Below, in pieces: positions 1-7,931 of a stretch of DNA of 24,081 nucleotides; the stretch's first letter is position 1, and every line of letters begins with the position of its first letter. The stretch covers positions 1 through 24,081 of the forward strand of contig JASFMY010000112.1 of NCBI GenBank assembly GCA_050117315.1. Reading direction: 5' to 3'. The position numbers were made by a program, and so were the translations under genes. Origin of the DNA: JANQIV01 sp050117315 (GTDB taxonomy: Bacteria; Bacteroidota; Ignavibacteria; Ignavibacteriales; Melioribacteraceae). The notes under the pieces were generated by a model. The model worked only from the letters and a program-made list of their open reading frames with translations. It was not told the DNA's origin and did not search any database.

Positions 1-200
1 ATCTTTATTGCCCAATTTCTATATGATTTGTTTCCGCTGTTATTGACCATCATAAAAAATCCCAACAAAAAATCTTTTGTCGATATTTTTTTCGGCTGCC
101 TATTGTTAAATTTGCTTTCCTTTGATAATTTCTCCAATGGAATTTTATCTAATTTCTCTTCTACAAAACTTTTCCTTTGCTTTGTGCTATTTGCTTTCAT
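1..200 (-). CDS. IS4-type transposase, N-terminal part (runs off left edge)
   Basis: An open frame of 66 codons starts at the ATG at 200-198 and continues past base 1. The visible protein starts MKANSTKQ and holds a basic patch (RQPKKIS, about residues 38-44) followed by DFLLGFFMMV. This layout resembles the N-terminus of one group of Bacteroidota IS4-type transposases, in which a KKIT/KKIS motif precedes a hydrophobic helix. The catalytic DDE region would lie outside the window, so the family call rests on the N-terminus only. A TAnnTTTG -7 box sits 27 nt upstream of the start. The gene lies just downstream of, and parallel to, a second transposase whose 3' end it appears to interrupt. Confidence 0.6.
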   Translation of the reverse strand, partial: MKANSTKQRKSFVEEKLDKIPLEKLSKESKFNNRQPKKISTKDFLLGFFMMVNNSGNKSYRNWAIK

Positions 201-227
201 TGAATAGTCCTTTTGGTTTGTCCTAAA

Positions 228-235
228 CAAATTTA
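228..235 (-). promoter_or_regulatory. Bacteroidota-type -7 box for the edge transposase
   Basis: The minus strand reads TAAATTTG, an exact match to TAnnTTTG, 27 nt upstream of the ATG at 200. The surrounding sequence CTAAACAAAtTTAC (plus strand) is almost identical to the one upstream of the neighbouring transposase (CTAAACAAAaTTAC at 1392-1405). No clear -33 TTG was found at the right spacing. Confidence 0.45.
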
Positions 236-261
236 CTGTTTTTGAAGCTAATAGCACTTTT

Positions 262-1368
262 TTAAGTTGACGCCCAGGCGAAGAGTCGGGCTTTTCCATT
301 AGCCATTTTTTGTAATACCGTCAGTAGTAACTGTGCTATTAGTGTACACCGAACTTGTGTTCTAATTGCATTTTCATTTTCACCGTAAAAATAATGTAAC
401 TGAAAATTCTGTTTCATTTTCTTAAATAGCAATTCTATTTGCCAACGTTTCTTATATATAAATGCTACTTCTTCTGACGTTATATCAAAGTTATTTGTTA
501 TAAATACAAACTGACGATTCTTTTCATCACAGTAATATATTCGACGTAATTTAACTCTATTTTCCTCTTTGTTTTCTTTATAGGTTACTTCTATTATTTC
601 TTCTTTGTAAACACCAAATTCATCTTTCGGTAATATCTCATCTCTAATAACTTCTAATATTTCACATACTGCGTTTTTCTTCTGTCTACTTACAAAATAA
701 ATCTTCTGTTGACTCCATTTTGCAAATTGCTTATAGTAATTATACGCTCTGTCAAAGACCAACATACTATGGGCTGGCACTGTTATTTGTGTTAAAAAGT
801 TTTTGTCGTGCACTTTGGCTGCTGTTATTCGAACAAACTTACTAACTGATTGTACTGCATCTATTAGCATATGAACCTTTAAGCCCCCTTTCCTTTTTCC
901 ATCATTTTTCGGATTTCTTCCTACTCCTTTTAGTATATCGCTAAATACCCTAATTGTCGATGAATCTATTATCAATATCTCTTTGAACGTTAATCCGTAT
1001 GTTCGGCTCTCCGAGAAAAAACTCTTATATTGTTCCACAAGTTTATAATATAATGCCTCAAAAAATGAACTATCTCTTCTTCTTAATCCATCTCCGGCAG
1101 AGCTTTTGGCTGGTGCTTTTTGCAATCCCAGATGATTTAATTTTCCACTTAATGCCTTTAATCCCTCGCATATTTCTCCCATTGAATCACAGCGGCTTCA
1201 TATACCAAAGAGCATTGTTCCCAACTGATCCCAGCTTTTGTACGATTTATAATAATAGTCGCTCTGTTTCTCTCTTACTAAACTTATAAATGTTGCTTTA
1301 TCTATAAGTTTTAATATTTGTCCAAATATCGGCTGACCGACAAATTTTATTTCTCTATCTTTACTCAT
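262..1368 (-). pseudogene. IS4-family DDE transposase with in-frame TGA
   Basis: Reading from the ATG at 1368 gives MSKDREIKFVGQPIF and then the N-terminal helices typical of IS4 transposases of the DUF4372 type. The frame is broken by TGA at 1200-1198, between LFGI and SRCDSMGEICEG, where relatives have a residue such as Phe or Tyr. After the stop the same frame stays open to 262. It contains the first catalytic Asp (ILIIDSSTIR), the second (MLVFDRAYNYY) and the Y-(2)-R-(3)-E-(6)-K signature (YKKRWQIELLFKKMK). The C-terminus ends abruptly after QKMANGK in ARLFAWAST and lacks the usual further 20-30 residues, next to the start region of another transposase, so it is probably truncated too. 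The element is most likely dead. A 306-residue product from the internal ATG at 1182 keeps the DDE core but lacks the DNA-binding N-terminus. Confidence 0.75.
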
Positions 1369-1396
1369 GTCGTTTTTCCTTTTTGTTTTGGCTAAA

Positions 1397-1404
1397 CAAA
1401 ATTA
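1397..1404 (-). promoter_or_regulatory. -7 box upstream of the broken transposase
   Basis: The minus strand reads TAATTTTG (TAnnTTTG), 28 nt upstream of the ATG at 1368. Just beyond it, 1417-1431 forms a small hairpin (GCTAC, T5 loop, GTAGC) that may belong to the end of the insertion sequence. I could not fix the terminal inverted repeats. Confidence 0.4.
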
Positions 1405-1541
1405 CGACATTCGGGGGCTACTTTTTGTAGCTCCTTATATTTTTTTTGTCGGTTAGTAGTGAAAATTTTTAATAATGATAAATCAACCATAATGTAGAAT
1501 TTATTATGATATTATTATATCTTTCGAATAAATGATTTTTT

Positions 1542-3029
1542 ATGACAACAGAAACTAATCAAAACAGTTTTTTAAATAATATTTTCAAAATTGCTGATGA
1601 CCAGTTCTGGTGCGTTACTATTAAGGGAAATGGCGAACAGGTTGATTTTTCAGACTCTGTTGAAACCGTAACAGGCTACGAAATTGATGAGCTAAAAAAA
1701 CTGCCCGGTCAATTCTTCTGTTTAATACACGAAGATGACATTCAATTAGTAAAAGACACCCTTTCAAAAATAAATTCCAACAAAGACCTAACAAAAGTAA
1801 AAAACACTTATAGAATCAAGAAAAAGAACGGTGATATATGCTGGCTAAAAGAGTCGATGTTCATTGAACGGGACACTTATAAAGATATAAAAAAAACATA
1901 TAGCATTTTTACGGATATAACTGAATTAAAAAATTCCGAGTTAGTTTTCAATAAAACCAAAGAAGAATTAGTTGAGTTAAATAAAACTAAAGACAGATTT
2001 ATTTCTATTGTTTCACACGATTTAAGAGCTCCGTTTACGAGCCTTCTCGGTTTTTCGGAAATCTTAATGAATGAGCCTAACCTCCCTTACGAAGAGAGAA
2101 CCGAATATTTGAGTTACATTTTTGATGCATCAAAAACTCAATTGCAGCTTATCAATCACCTGCTCGATTGGTCTAGGCTCCAAACAGGAAAGATTCAAAT
2201 TGAACCCAAAAGAATTAGTGCTAAGACTTTAATTTCCAATGCTGTTTCTATTTTAACAGGTGCGGCAATGAGAAAAAATATTGAAATAAAAACAGATATA
2301 AAAAATGATTTGTACTTGTCTGCTGATGAAAGATTACTGGGACAGGCAGTATCGAACCTGCTTAGCAACGCAATAAAATTTACTCCTGAAAATAAAAAAA
2401 TTTATATAAACGCAGGCAAATTCAAAGAAGGACTGGCTGAAATAGTTATCCGCGATGAAGGAACGGGCATTAAAGAAGAACACCAGGAAAAACTATTTAA
2501 AATTGATAAAAAATATTCAACTGAAGGAACCAACGGTGAAAAAGGAAGCGGGCTTGGTTTGACACTTGTAAAAGAAATTATTGAAAAACATAATGGTGAT
2601 GTATGGTTTTATTCAAAGCCGGGTGAAGGCAGCGAATTTCATATTACCGTGCCGGAGGCCAAAGATTTGGTGGTAATTGTTGAAGACGAGAAAGTTTTGC
2701 TGGATTTATATAAAATGCTTGTTAAAAAAGTTCTGCCGAATTTTGAAATTATTGAAGCCGAAAACGGTTATGAGGCTTTAACAATAATTGTTGATAGAAT
2801 TCCATCGCTGATAATTACAGATCATGATATGCCTTTAATGAACGGCATACAGTTGGTAGAAGCGATGCGTAAAAAAAGTACAAACAATAAAGTTCCCGTC
2901 GTTGTTATATCTGCAAAATTTAATGATGATATAATTAAAAAATATAAAGAGCTCGGCGTAAATACACTTCTTAAAAAACCGTTCGAACAAATAGAATTAC
3001 TTAATATTATTAAAGAATCTGTTGAGTAA
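1542..3029 (+). CDS. Hybrid sensor histidine kinase (PAS-HisKA-HATPase-receiver)
   Basis: This 495-residue protein has no membrane segment, so it is predicted cytoplasmic. Domains in order: a PAS/PAC sensor (about 12-130, with the PAC-like WLKESMFIER and SIFTDITELK), a short coiled linker, HisKA with phospho-acceptor H159 in SIVSHDLRAPF, HATPase_c with the N-box (SNLLSNAIKF, 271-280), G1 (RDEGTGI, about 304-310) and G2 (GSGLGL, 335-340), then a C-terminal receiver (about 375-493). In the receiver, the acidic pair is E381/D382, the phospho-acceptor is D427 in ITDHDMP, and the conserved Lys is K479 in LKKPF. All key residues are present, so it should autophosphorylate and pass phosphate to its own receiver. 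No output domain or cognate regulator is adjacent. A near-match -7 element (TATCTTTC) lies around 1519-1526. The ligand cannot be read from sequence. Confidence 0.93.
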   Translation: MTTETNQNSFLNNIFKIADDQFWCVTIKGNGEQVDFSDSVETVTGYEIDELKKLPGQFFCLIHEDDIQLVKDTLSKINSNKDLTKVKNTYRIKKKNGDICWLKESMFIERDTYKDIKKTYSIFTDITELKNSELVFNKTKEELVELNKTKDRFISIVSHDLRAPFTSLLGFSEILMNEPNLPYEERTEYLSYIFDASKTQLQLINHLLDWSRLQTGKIQIEPKRISAKTLISNAVSILTGAAMRKNIEIKTDIKNDLYLSADERLLGQAVSNLLSNAIKFTPENKKIYINAGKFKEGLAEIVIRDEGTGIKEEHQEKLFKIDKKYSTEGTNGEKGSGLGLTLVKEIIEKHNGDVWFYSKPGEGSEFHITVPEAKDLVVIVEDEKVLLDLYKMLVKKVLPNFEIIEAENGYEALTIIVDRIPSLIITDHDMPLMNGIQLVEAMRKKSTNNKVPVVVISAKFNDDIIKKYKELGVNTLLKKPFEQIELLNIIKESVE

Positions 3030-3047
3030 TCTTTTAAAGAATTTTAC

Positions 3048-3055
3048 TATCTTTG
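3048..3055 (+). promoter_or_regulatory. -7 box for the NusG-like gene
   Basis: TATCTTTG matches TAnnTTTG, 35 nt upstream of the start at 3091 and 18 nt after the kinase stop. A TTG at 3022-3024 is a possible -33 element, but the spacing of 23 nt is longer than the usual 19-21. A second match, TAAATTTG, lies at 3061-3068. The gene therefore probably has its own promoter rather than depending on kinase read-through. Confidence 0.5.
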
Positions 3056-3090
3056 TAATGTAAATTTGTTAATAAGTTCATTGAAATTAT

Positions 3091-3597
3091 ATGTCAGCAG
3101 ATAATAGAAATTGGTTTGCATTATACACAAAGCCAAGACATGAATTTAAAGCAGAACAAGAATTAAACAGATTAGAAATTGAAAACTACCTTCCCAAAAC
3201 CACGAGGACAAGACAATGGAGTGATAGGAAAAAGAAAATCACTTTACCGTTGTTTAGCGGTTATATTTTTATTAATGTAAACGAGAAAGAAAGATACTAT
3301 GCTCTTGAACTCCCGTATATTGTCAAAACAGTGAGTTTTAACGGTAAGCCATCGGTTATTCCCGATTCGGAAATTGATAACTTAAAAAGAATGCTTGCAG
3401 GTAATCCGGAAGTAAATGTTGTTGACGAACTAAAAGAAGGGACAACGGTAAAAGTAGTTGAAGGTCCTTTCAAAGATGTTGAAGGCATAGTTTATAAAAC
3501 TCCAAATAACGAAAGGATACTTGCCATTGTTATTAATTTGTTAAAAAGGTCGGTAACTGTTTTGCTGCCGACAGAAAGCGTTATCAAAGTGAAATAA
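3091..3597 (+). CDS. NusG-family antitermination factor (UpxY/RfaH-like paralogue)
   Basis: This 168-residue protein has an N-terminal NGN domain (about 6-105: NWFALYTKPRHEFKAEQEL, then LPLFSGYIFINV) and a C-terminal KOW domain (about 115-165: LKEGTTVKVVEGPFKDVEG). In the family the NGN domain binds the RNA polymerase clamp and keeps elongation going, and the KOW domain contacts Rho, S10 or other partners. The TKPRHEFKAE/NYLP/YIF pattern and the short length resemble the specialised UpxY-type paralogues of Bacteroidota rather than housekeeping NusG, which normally sits in secE-nusG-rplK. Those paralogues usually head long polysaccharide operons. Here the next genes are a nuclease, a TPR protein and a sirtuin, so its target operon is not visible in the window. 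Confidence 0.88.
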   Translation: MSADNRNWFALYTKPRHEFKAEQELNRLEIENYLPKTTRTRQWSDRKKKITLPLFSGYIFINVNEKERYYALELPYIVKTVSFNGKPSVIPDSEIDNLKRMLAGNPEVNVVDELKEGTTVKVVEGPFKDVEGIVYKTPNNERILAIVINLLKRSVTVLLPTESVIKVK

Positions 3598-3661
3598 TTA
3601 CAGATACTCATCATTTTTTTTGTTATTTTATTTTAAAAATTCGCATATCAGAAAATATTTT

Positions 3662-4648
3662 ATGCTAAATCAATCTGAGTTATCTAAACTTAAAGCAGGT
3701 GATAAACTAAGTCACTTCCTAATCATTACTAAAGTAGAAGAGCGAATTACACGCACAAACAAACCTTATTTAAATCTTGAGCTAAGGGACAAATCTTTGC
3801 AGCTATCTGCAAAACTCTGGGAAAACATTGAAAACAACAAATTATTTTTGCAGGAAGGCAAAATTGTAAAAGTCACCGGTTTAATTGAAGATTACCAGGG
3901 CACCCTCCAAATTAAAATTGGCTCTGTTACTCCGCTTAACGAAACCGATAATGTACAGCCATCGGATTTTTTACCTAAGTCGGGGAGAGATTTTCAAACA
4001 ATGGAGCGTGAATTAACAAACAGGATAAGCAGTATTAACAATGAACATTTAAAGAAATTACTGAAAAATATTTTATCGGGTGAGAACTATAAATCTTATG
4101 TTAATGTTCCTGCCGGCAAAGCATGGCACCATTCTTATATTCACGGATTATTGGAACATACACTGGAGATTATAAAGATTTGTGATGTGATGTGCGATAT
4201 TCACCCCGAGTTAAACCGTGATCTCTTAGTAAGCGGGGCTGTACTTCATGACTTTGGTAAGACGCAAGAGTTAACCTACGAACCTAGTTTTGATTATACC
4301 GATAAAGGCAAACTGCTGGGACACATTGTTTTATCTGCGATTGAAATTGAAAAGGCAGCCAAGAAGATTTCAAACTTCCCTGATGATTTGAAGGATCAAC
4401 TAATTCACCTTGTTTTAAGCCACCAGGGCAAGCTTGAATACGCAAGCCCGGTAGAACCAAAAACAATCGAGGCTATTGCACTTTACCATGCAGACGAATT
4501 AAGCGCTAAAATTAATGCATACAAACTAGCTGTTAAAGCTGAAATAAGCAGTGATTCAAATTGGACTAAATATTTGCCTCTCGCAGGGACGAGCCTTTTT
4601 ATTCCCAAAGAAGATTTGAATAAAGACAAAACATTGTTCGATCAATAA
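3662..4648 (+). CDS. YhaM-like 3'-5' exoribonuclease (OB fold plus HD domain)
   Basis: The product is 328 residues from the ATG at 3662 (MLNQSELSKLKAGDK). The open frame extends upstream to an ATG at 3620, but those 14 residues look non-conserved. An N-terminal OB-fold tRNA/nucleic-acid-binding domain (about 5-95: ITRTNKPYLNLELRDKS, KLWENIENN, KVTGLIEDYQG) is followed by an HD phosphohydrolase domain. Likely metal ligands are His in EHTLEI (H166), the H196-D197 doublet in VLHDFGK, H254 in LSHQG and D278 in HADELSAK. The order and length match YhaM/CBF1-type enzymes, which trim RNA (and DNA in vitro) from the 3' end. It is followed after 14 nt by the TPR gene, with an AAGGAAA ribosome-binding site between them. 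Confidence 0.88.
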   Translation: MLNQSELSKLKAGDKLSHFLIITKVEERITRTNKPYLNLELRDKSLQLSAKLWENIENNKLFLQEGKIVKVTGLIEDYQGTLQIKIGSVTPLNETDNVQPSDFLPKSGRDFQTMERELTNRISSINNEHLKKLLKNILSGENYKSYVNVPAGKAWHHSYIHGLLEHTLEIIKICDVMCDIHPELNRDLLVSGAVLHDFGKTQELTYEPSFDYTDKGKLLGHIVLSAIEIEKAAKKISNFPDDLKDQLIHLVLSHQGKLEYASPVEPKTIEAIALYHADELSAKINAYKLAVKAEISSDSNWTKYLPLAGTSLFIPKEDLNKDKTLFDQ

Positions 4649-4662
4649 AAAAGGAAAACTTA

Positions 4663-5451
4663 ATGAAAAAGTTAAGCTTTGTAAATTTGCTTGTCTGGGG
4701 ATTTGTTTTATCTACTCATAGCTTAACTGCACAAACTGCTGAAGAATTAATTGAGACCGGGGATAGTTTATGGCGCAGTTATGAAAATGAAAAAGCTCTT
4801 GAAACCCTTATCAAAGCCGAACAACTTTATCCTGCAAACTGGGAAATTCTCTGGCGCATAAGCCGAAGCTATGTTGATATAGGCGAGCATATGCCCAACA
4901 GTACGGATGGACAAAAAGAAGCTCAATTAGAAATATATCAAAAAGCATTGGCATTTGCAGACAGTGCTGTTGCACTTGCACCGGATGAATCTACGCCATA
5001 TTTAAGAAGAGCTATTGCAAACGGAAGAATTGCATTATTCAAAGGAGTGTTTTCAGTTGGGGGTGTTGTATCGCAAGTAAAAGATGATTGCTACAAGGCA
5101 ATGGCATTAGGTAAAGGTGGGAAAGAAATTCAGGCTATTACACATTATGTCCTTGCACGCACTCATGGTAAAGTCAGTGAAAAATGGTCTGTACTTAGAG
5201 CTCCCTTGGGATTGGGATGGGCTGTACTTGATTCTGCTTATATTTATTACGACAAAGCGCTCGAGCTTGATTCATCTTTCTTAATGATTTATTTAGATTA
5301 TGCCAAAAGACTTGTAAGCGAAGATGAGTATGAAAAAGCAAAAGAAATTATTGAAGCTTCTAAAAATGCCGTAATGAAAGATGAAGATGATGAAAAAAGA
5401 TTGGAAGAAATAAAAGAACTAAAGAAAAAAGTTGAAGAAGAATTGGATTGA
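4663..5451 (+). CDS. Secreted TPR protein, RMDN-like
   Basis: This 262-residue protein starts with a Sec signal peptide (about residues 1-23, ending SLTAQ/TAEE, no lipobox Cys). TPR-like helical repeats follow (about 25-65, 85-120, 185-235), then a highly charged Lys/Glu coiled tail (about 235-262). The central block (FSVGGVVSQVKDDCYKAM, then HYVLARTHGKVSEKWSVLRA) matches bacterial proteins resembling eukaryotic regulator of microtubule dynamics proteins. In bacteria these are uncharacterised periplasmic TPR proteins, probably scaffolds. It lies 14 nt after the nuclease gene and 3 nt before the sirtuin gene, so it is likely co-transcribed with both, although its predicted periplasmic location means it need not act with them. 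Confidence 0.8.
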   Translation: MKKLSFVNLLVWGFVLSTHSLTAQTAEELIETGDSLWRSYENEKALETLIKAEQLYPANWEILWRISRSYVDIGEHMPNSTDGQKEAQLEIYQKALAFADSAVALAPDESTPYLRRAIANGRIALFKGVFSVGGVVSQVKDDCYKAMALGKGGKEIQAITHYVLARTHGKVSEKWSVLRAPLGLGWAVLDSAYIYYDKALELDSSFLMIYLDYAKRLVSEDEYEKAKEIIEASKNAVMKDEDDEKRLEEIKELKKKVEEELD

Positions 5452-5454
5452 GTT

Positions 5455-6213
5455 ATGAACATAGAATTCAGCCAGGCATTAATAAGTAAATTAAAAAATG
5501 CGGAAAAGATTGTAGTGTTTACAGGAGCAGGGATCTCTTCGGAAAGCGGAATTCCTACTTTTAGAGGTAAAGATGGAATCTGGAATAAATTGAAACCTGA
5601 AGAACTCGCGAACTTCGACGCATTTCTCAGGAATCCTGACATGGTATGGGAATGGTATCAGTACAGAAGAAAAATAATTAACGAATCAAAACCAAACCCG
5701 GCGCATTCTGCAATTGTTGAATTGGAAAAATTTTATGACGTAAAAGTCGTTACTCAAAATATAGATAACCTCCACTGCAGAGCCGGTAGCAAAACTATTT
5801 ACGAACTGCACGGAAATATTGAAAGAAATTTTTGCATTGACTGCAATACGTTTTATACTTCAAAGGATTTTGAATTTGCCGGGAAAGTTCCTAGATGCAT
5901 AAAATGCGGGGGGCTTGTAAGACCTGATATCGTCTGGTTTGGCGAAATGCTTCCGCAACATATTTTTACCAATGCCGAAACAGCAGCCGAAGAATGTGAT
6001 ATTTGTTTTATTATAGGGACATCCGCTATTGTTTACCCTGCAGCAAATATTCCTATTTATGCAAAGCGTATGGGCGCTTATTTAATTGAAGTAAACATTA
6101 CGCAAACAGAAATAACTAGTTATTGCGACACCTCGCTAATCGGCAAAGCTGGTGAAATAATGACACAGATTGTAAATAAGATAAAAGAAATTCACCAATC
6201 TAATGATGAATAA
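5455..6213 (+). CDS. NAD-dependent protein deacylase, sirtuin class III (CobB-type)
   Basis: This 252-residue sirtuin has all catalytic parts. The NAD-binding GAGISSESGIPTFRG is at 24-38 of the Rossmann fold, QNIDNLH is at 101-107, and the catalytic His is H119 in ELHGN. The zinc ribbon uses C127/C130 and C148/C151. Residues Y68 and R71 (WYQYRR) occupy the Tyr-x-x-Arg position that, in SIRT5 and bacterial CobB, binds negatively charged acyl groups. The enzyme is therefore likely to remove succinyl or malonyl as well as acetyl groups from lysine (inference from the motif). The start at 5455 lies 3 nt after the TPR gene stop, and the 3' end overlaps the DUF1697 gene by 11 nt. Confidence 0.94.
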   Translation: MNIEFSQALISKLKNAEKIVVFTGAGISSESGIPTFRGKDGIWNKLKPEELANFDAFLRNPDMVWEWYQYRRKIINESKPNPAHSAIVELEKFYDVKVVTQNIDNLHCRAGSKTIYELHGNIERNFCIDCNTFYTSKDFEFAGKVPRCIKCGGLVRPDIVWFGEMLPQHIFTNAETAAEECDICFIIGTSAIVYPAANIPIYAKRMGAYLIEVNITQTEITSYCDTSLIGKAGEIMTQIVNKIKEIHQSNDE

Positions 6214-6748
6214 ATACATAGCAATACTAAGAGGTATAAACGTAAGCGGTCAAAAGAAAATTAAAATGGCCGATTTGAAATCGCATCTCAGCGAATTAAA
6301 TTTTAAAAACATACAGACTTATATCCAAAGTGGCAATATAATTTTCGAATATGAGTCTGATGATATCATATTTTTAGAAGATGCAATAAAATCAAAAATA
6401 AACGAGAAATACGGCTTTGAAGTCCCAACAATCGTTATAACACAGAATGAAATTGAATATGTTCTTGCCAATAATCCTTTTATAAATGAACAAGGCAAAG
6501 ACCCGGAACGTATCTATGTTACCTTTCTATCTGATTTCCCTTCAATAACGAATATTGAAAAATTGGAAAACTTTAACTACAGCCCGGAGGAATATATTTT
6601 AGACGGAAAAATCATTTACTTTTTCTCACCGCACGGCTACGGTAAGGCTAAAATGAATAATAATTTTTTTGAAAATAAACTTAAAGTGGAAGCAACAACC
6701 AGAAACTGGAAAACAGTAAACAAGCTATTCGAAATGATGAATAGCTGA
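6203..6748 (+). CDS. DUF1697 family protein
   Basis: A 181-residue protein starting MMNKYIAILRGINVSGQKKIKM. The ILRGINV(S/G)G..K..M opening, the IQTYIQSGNIIF block (about 38-49) and the C-terminal TTRNWKTVNKL motif (about 165-175) are the hallmarks of DUF1697. This widespread cytoplasmic family has no settled biochemical role. Two adjacent ATG codons (6203 and 6206) are possible starts, both overlapping the 3' end of the sirtuin gene, so the pair is translationally coupled. It converges on queD with only 8 nt between the two stop codons and no clear terminator. Confidence 0.88.
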   Translation: MMNKYIAILRGINVSGQKKIKMADLKSHLSELNFKNIQTYIQSGNIIFEYESDDIIFLEDAIKSKINEKYGFEVPTIVITQNEIEYVLANNPFINEQGKDPERIYVTFLSDFPSITNIEKLENFNYSPEEYILDGKIIYFFSPHGYGKAKMNNNFFENKLKVEATTRNWKTVNKLFEMMNS

Positions 6749-6756
6749 AGCAGTAA

Positions 6757-7170
6757 TCAAATTTCAATCTCATCTTCAGCATAAGTAGATTCTGTTTCAA
6801 ACACTTTAACTTTCACTTTGTGGATATTTGAAGGAAGCCCGTTTTCTTTTATTTTTCTTAAAATATAATGGCAGATATTTTCCGCCGTACTTTCAAAATC
6901 AACAACAACCCTGCGCGAATCCAGTTTTTCCAGTACTTCTAAAATTTCCGTGTCATGTTTGTTGACTATAAACGAATGGTCCAGTTCTTGAATAACCGGT
7001 TCTACAATTTTTTTTAGATCATAATAATCAAGCACCATTCCGTTTTCTAAAATATCTCCTGTTAATTCAACTTCCATTTTATACGAATGCCCGTGCAGAT
7101 TTTTACAAAGCCCTTTATGCAGTTGAAGCCTGTGCCCCATTTCCCATCTGAATTCTTTTGATATCTTCAT
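6757..7170 (-). CDS. queD: 6-carboxy-5,6,7,8-tetrahydropterin synthase (QueD)
   Basis: The product is 137 residues from the ATG at 7170 (MKISKEFRWEMGHRL). The open frame extends upstream to 7197, but the chosen start has a strong AAAAGGAG ribosome-binding site 4-5 nt before it. Zinc ligands H13, H26 and H28, the catalytic Cys C22 (GLCKNLHGHSY), the D64-H65 pair and the Glu-rich C-terminal motif (FETESTYAED) are all visible. QueD converts 7,8-dihydroneopterin triphosphate to 6-carboxytetrahydropterin, the second step towards preQ0 and queuosine. Its start overlaps the queE stop by one base (TGATG), so the two are co-translated. folE and queC are not in the window. Confidence 0.94.
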   Translation of the reverse strand: MKISKEFRWEMGHRLQLHKGLCKNLHGHSYKMEVELTGDILENGMVLDYYDLKKIVEPVIQELDHSFIVNKHDTEILEVLEKLDSRRVVVDFESTAENICHYILRKIKENGLPSNIHKVKVKVFETESTYAEDEIEI

Positions 7171-7808
7171 CACACTCCTTTTGTGTCCGGTTCCCAAATA
7201 AATTTATGCATTTGCAATTGGAACCTGACTTTTAATTTATCTTCCAAAATCCACTCTACCAACTGAAGTGGTTCCAGTTTGCCGAAAACAACAGAAAATA
7301 AAATCTCACATTTATTATTCAAATCATGTTCGGCAATTATTCCTTTCGACCATTCATAATCCTCTCTCGTTCCAATTACAAATTTAATTTCATCATTCGG
7401 TTTAATAAAATTTATATTTTCGTAAAGATTTTTCTTTCTCATTTTACTTGAGGGACATTTCAAATCAAGAATTATTTTCACCCTTTTATCAACCGGTTCT
7501 ACCGTTAAACTCCCCCCGGTTTCGAGCATTACTTCAAAGCCTTCATCGCATAACTTTTCCATGAGCCCAATTGATTCTTCTTGAACCAACGGTTCCCCGC
7601 CTGTGACTTCAACGAGTTTGCAATTATATTTTTTTACTTCTTCAATTATGGAATCAATCGACGCATCGTAACCTTCGTAAAAAGCATATTCTGTATCGCA
7701 GTAAGTGCAGCGCAGATTGCAGTATGTTAATCTTATAAAAACACACGGCAAACCGGCCTTACTACTTTCGCCCTGTACCGAATAAAATATTTCGTTGATT
7801 TTAAGCAT
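7170..7808 (-). CDS. queE: 7-carboxy-7-deazaguanine synthase (QueE), radical SAM
   Basis: The product is 212 residues from the ATG at 7808 (MLKINEIFYSVQGE). A longer frame starts at 7844, but its first 12 codons overlap a -7 promoter box, and the family consensus begins at KINEIF.S.QGE. The radical SAM cluster motif is C30-x3-C34-x2-C37 (TYCNLRCTYCDTEY, the CX3CX2C spacing of standard radical SAM enzymes), with the SAM-binding VTGGEPL at about 80-86. QueE rearranges 6-carboxytetrahydropterin to 7-carboxy-7-deazaguanine with SAM and Mg2+, acting directly after QueD, which is the next gene. The length is within the normal range for the family. Confidence 0.94.
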   Translation of the reverse strand: MLKINEIFYSVQGESSKAGLPCVFIRLTYCNLRCTYCDTEYAFYEGYDASIDSIIEEVKKYNCKLVEVTGGEPLVQEESIGLMEKLCDEGFEVMLETGGSLTVEPVDKRVKIILDLKCPSSKMRKKNLYENINFIKPNDEIKFVIGTREDYEWSKGIIAEHDLNNKCEILFSVVFGKLEPLQLVEWILEDKLKVRFQLQMHKFIWEPDTKGV

Positions 7809-7831
7809 AATCAGGCTTTTTAATTGAACTG

Positions 7832-7839
7832 CAAAAATA
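7832..7839 (-). promoter_or_regulatory. -7 box for queE-queD
   Basis: The minus strand reads TATTTTTG (TAnnTTTG), 23 nt upstream of the queE ATG at 7808. No TTG lies at the expected -33 distance. The short leader leaves no room for a preQ1 riboswitch and helps decide the downstream start codon. Confidence 0.45.
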
Positions 7840-7931
7840 AACATATATTAAATCTTATTAAAGAGATTTGTTCTTATTCGATTGCAGTAAAGAATGAAAA
7901 TATTACATACTATCTATAAAATATTTTGAAT

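Noticed and set aside
1198..1200. UGA recoded as an amino acid in this genome
   Set aside because: Other intact genes in the window end in TGA at family-typical lengths, so the transposase TGA is better explained as a mutation.
999..1289. 96-codon plus-strand frame over the transposase
   Set aside because: Lies entirely antisense to conserved transposase codons and has no recognisable domain.
3091..6748. Capsule or O-antigen locus headed by the NusG-like gene
   Set aside because: No sugar-nucleotide, flippase, polymerase or glycosyltransferase genes follow; the glycosyltransferase at 16772-17890 is alone and on the other strand.
7808..7844. preQ1 riboswitch before queE
   Set aside because: The leader implied by the -7 box is too short and shows no H-type pseudoknot sequence.
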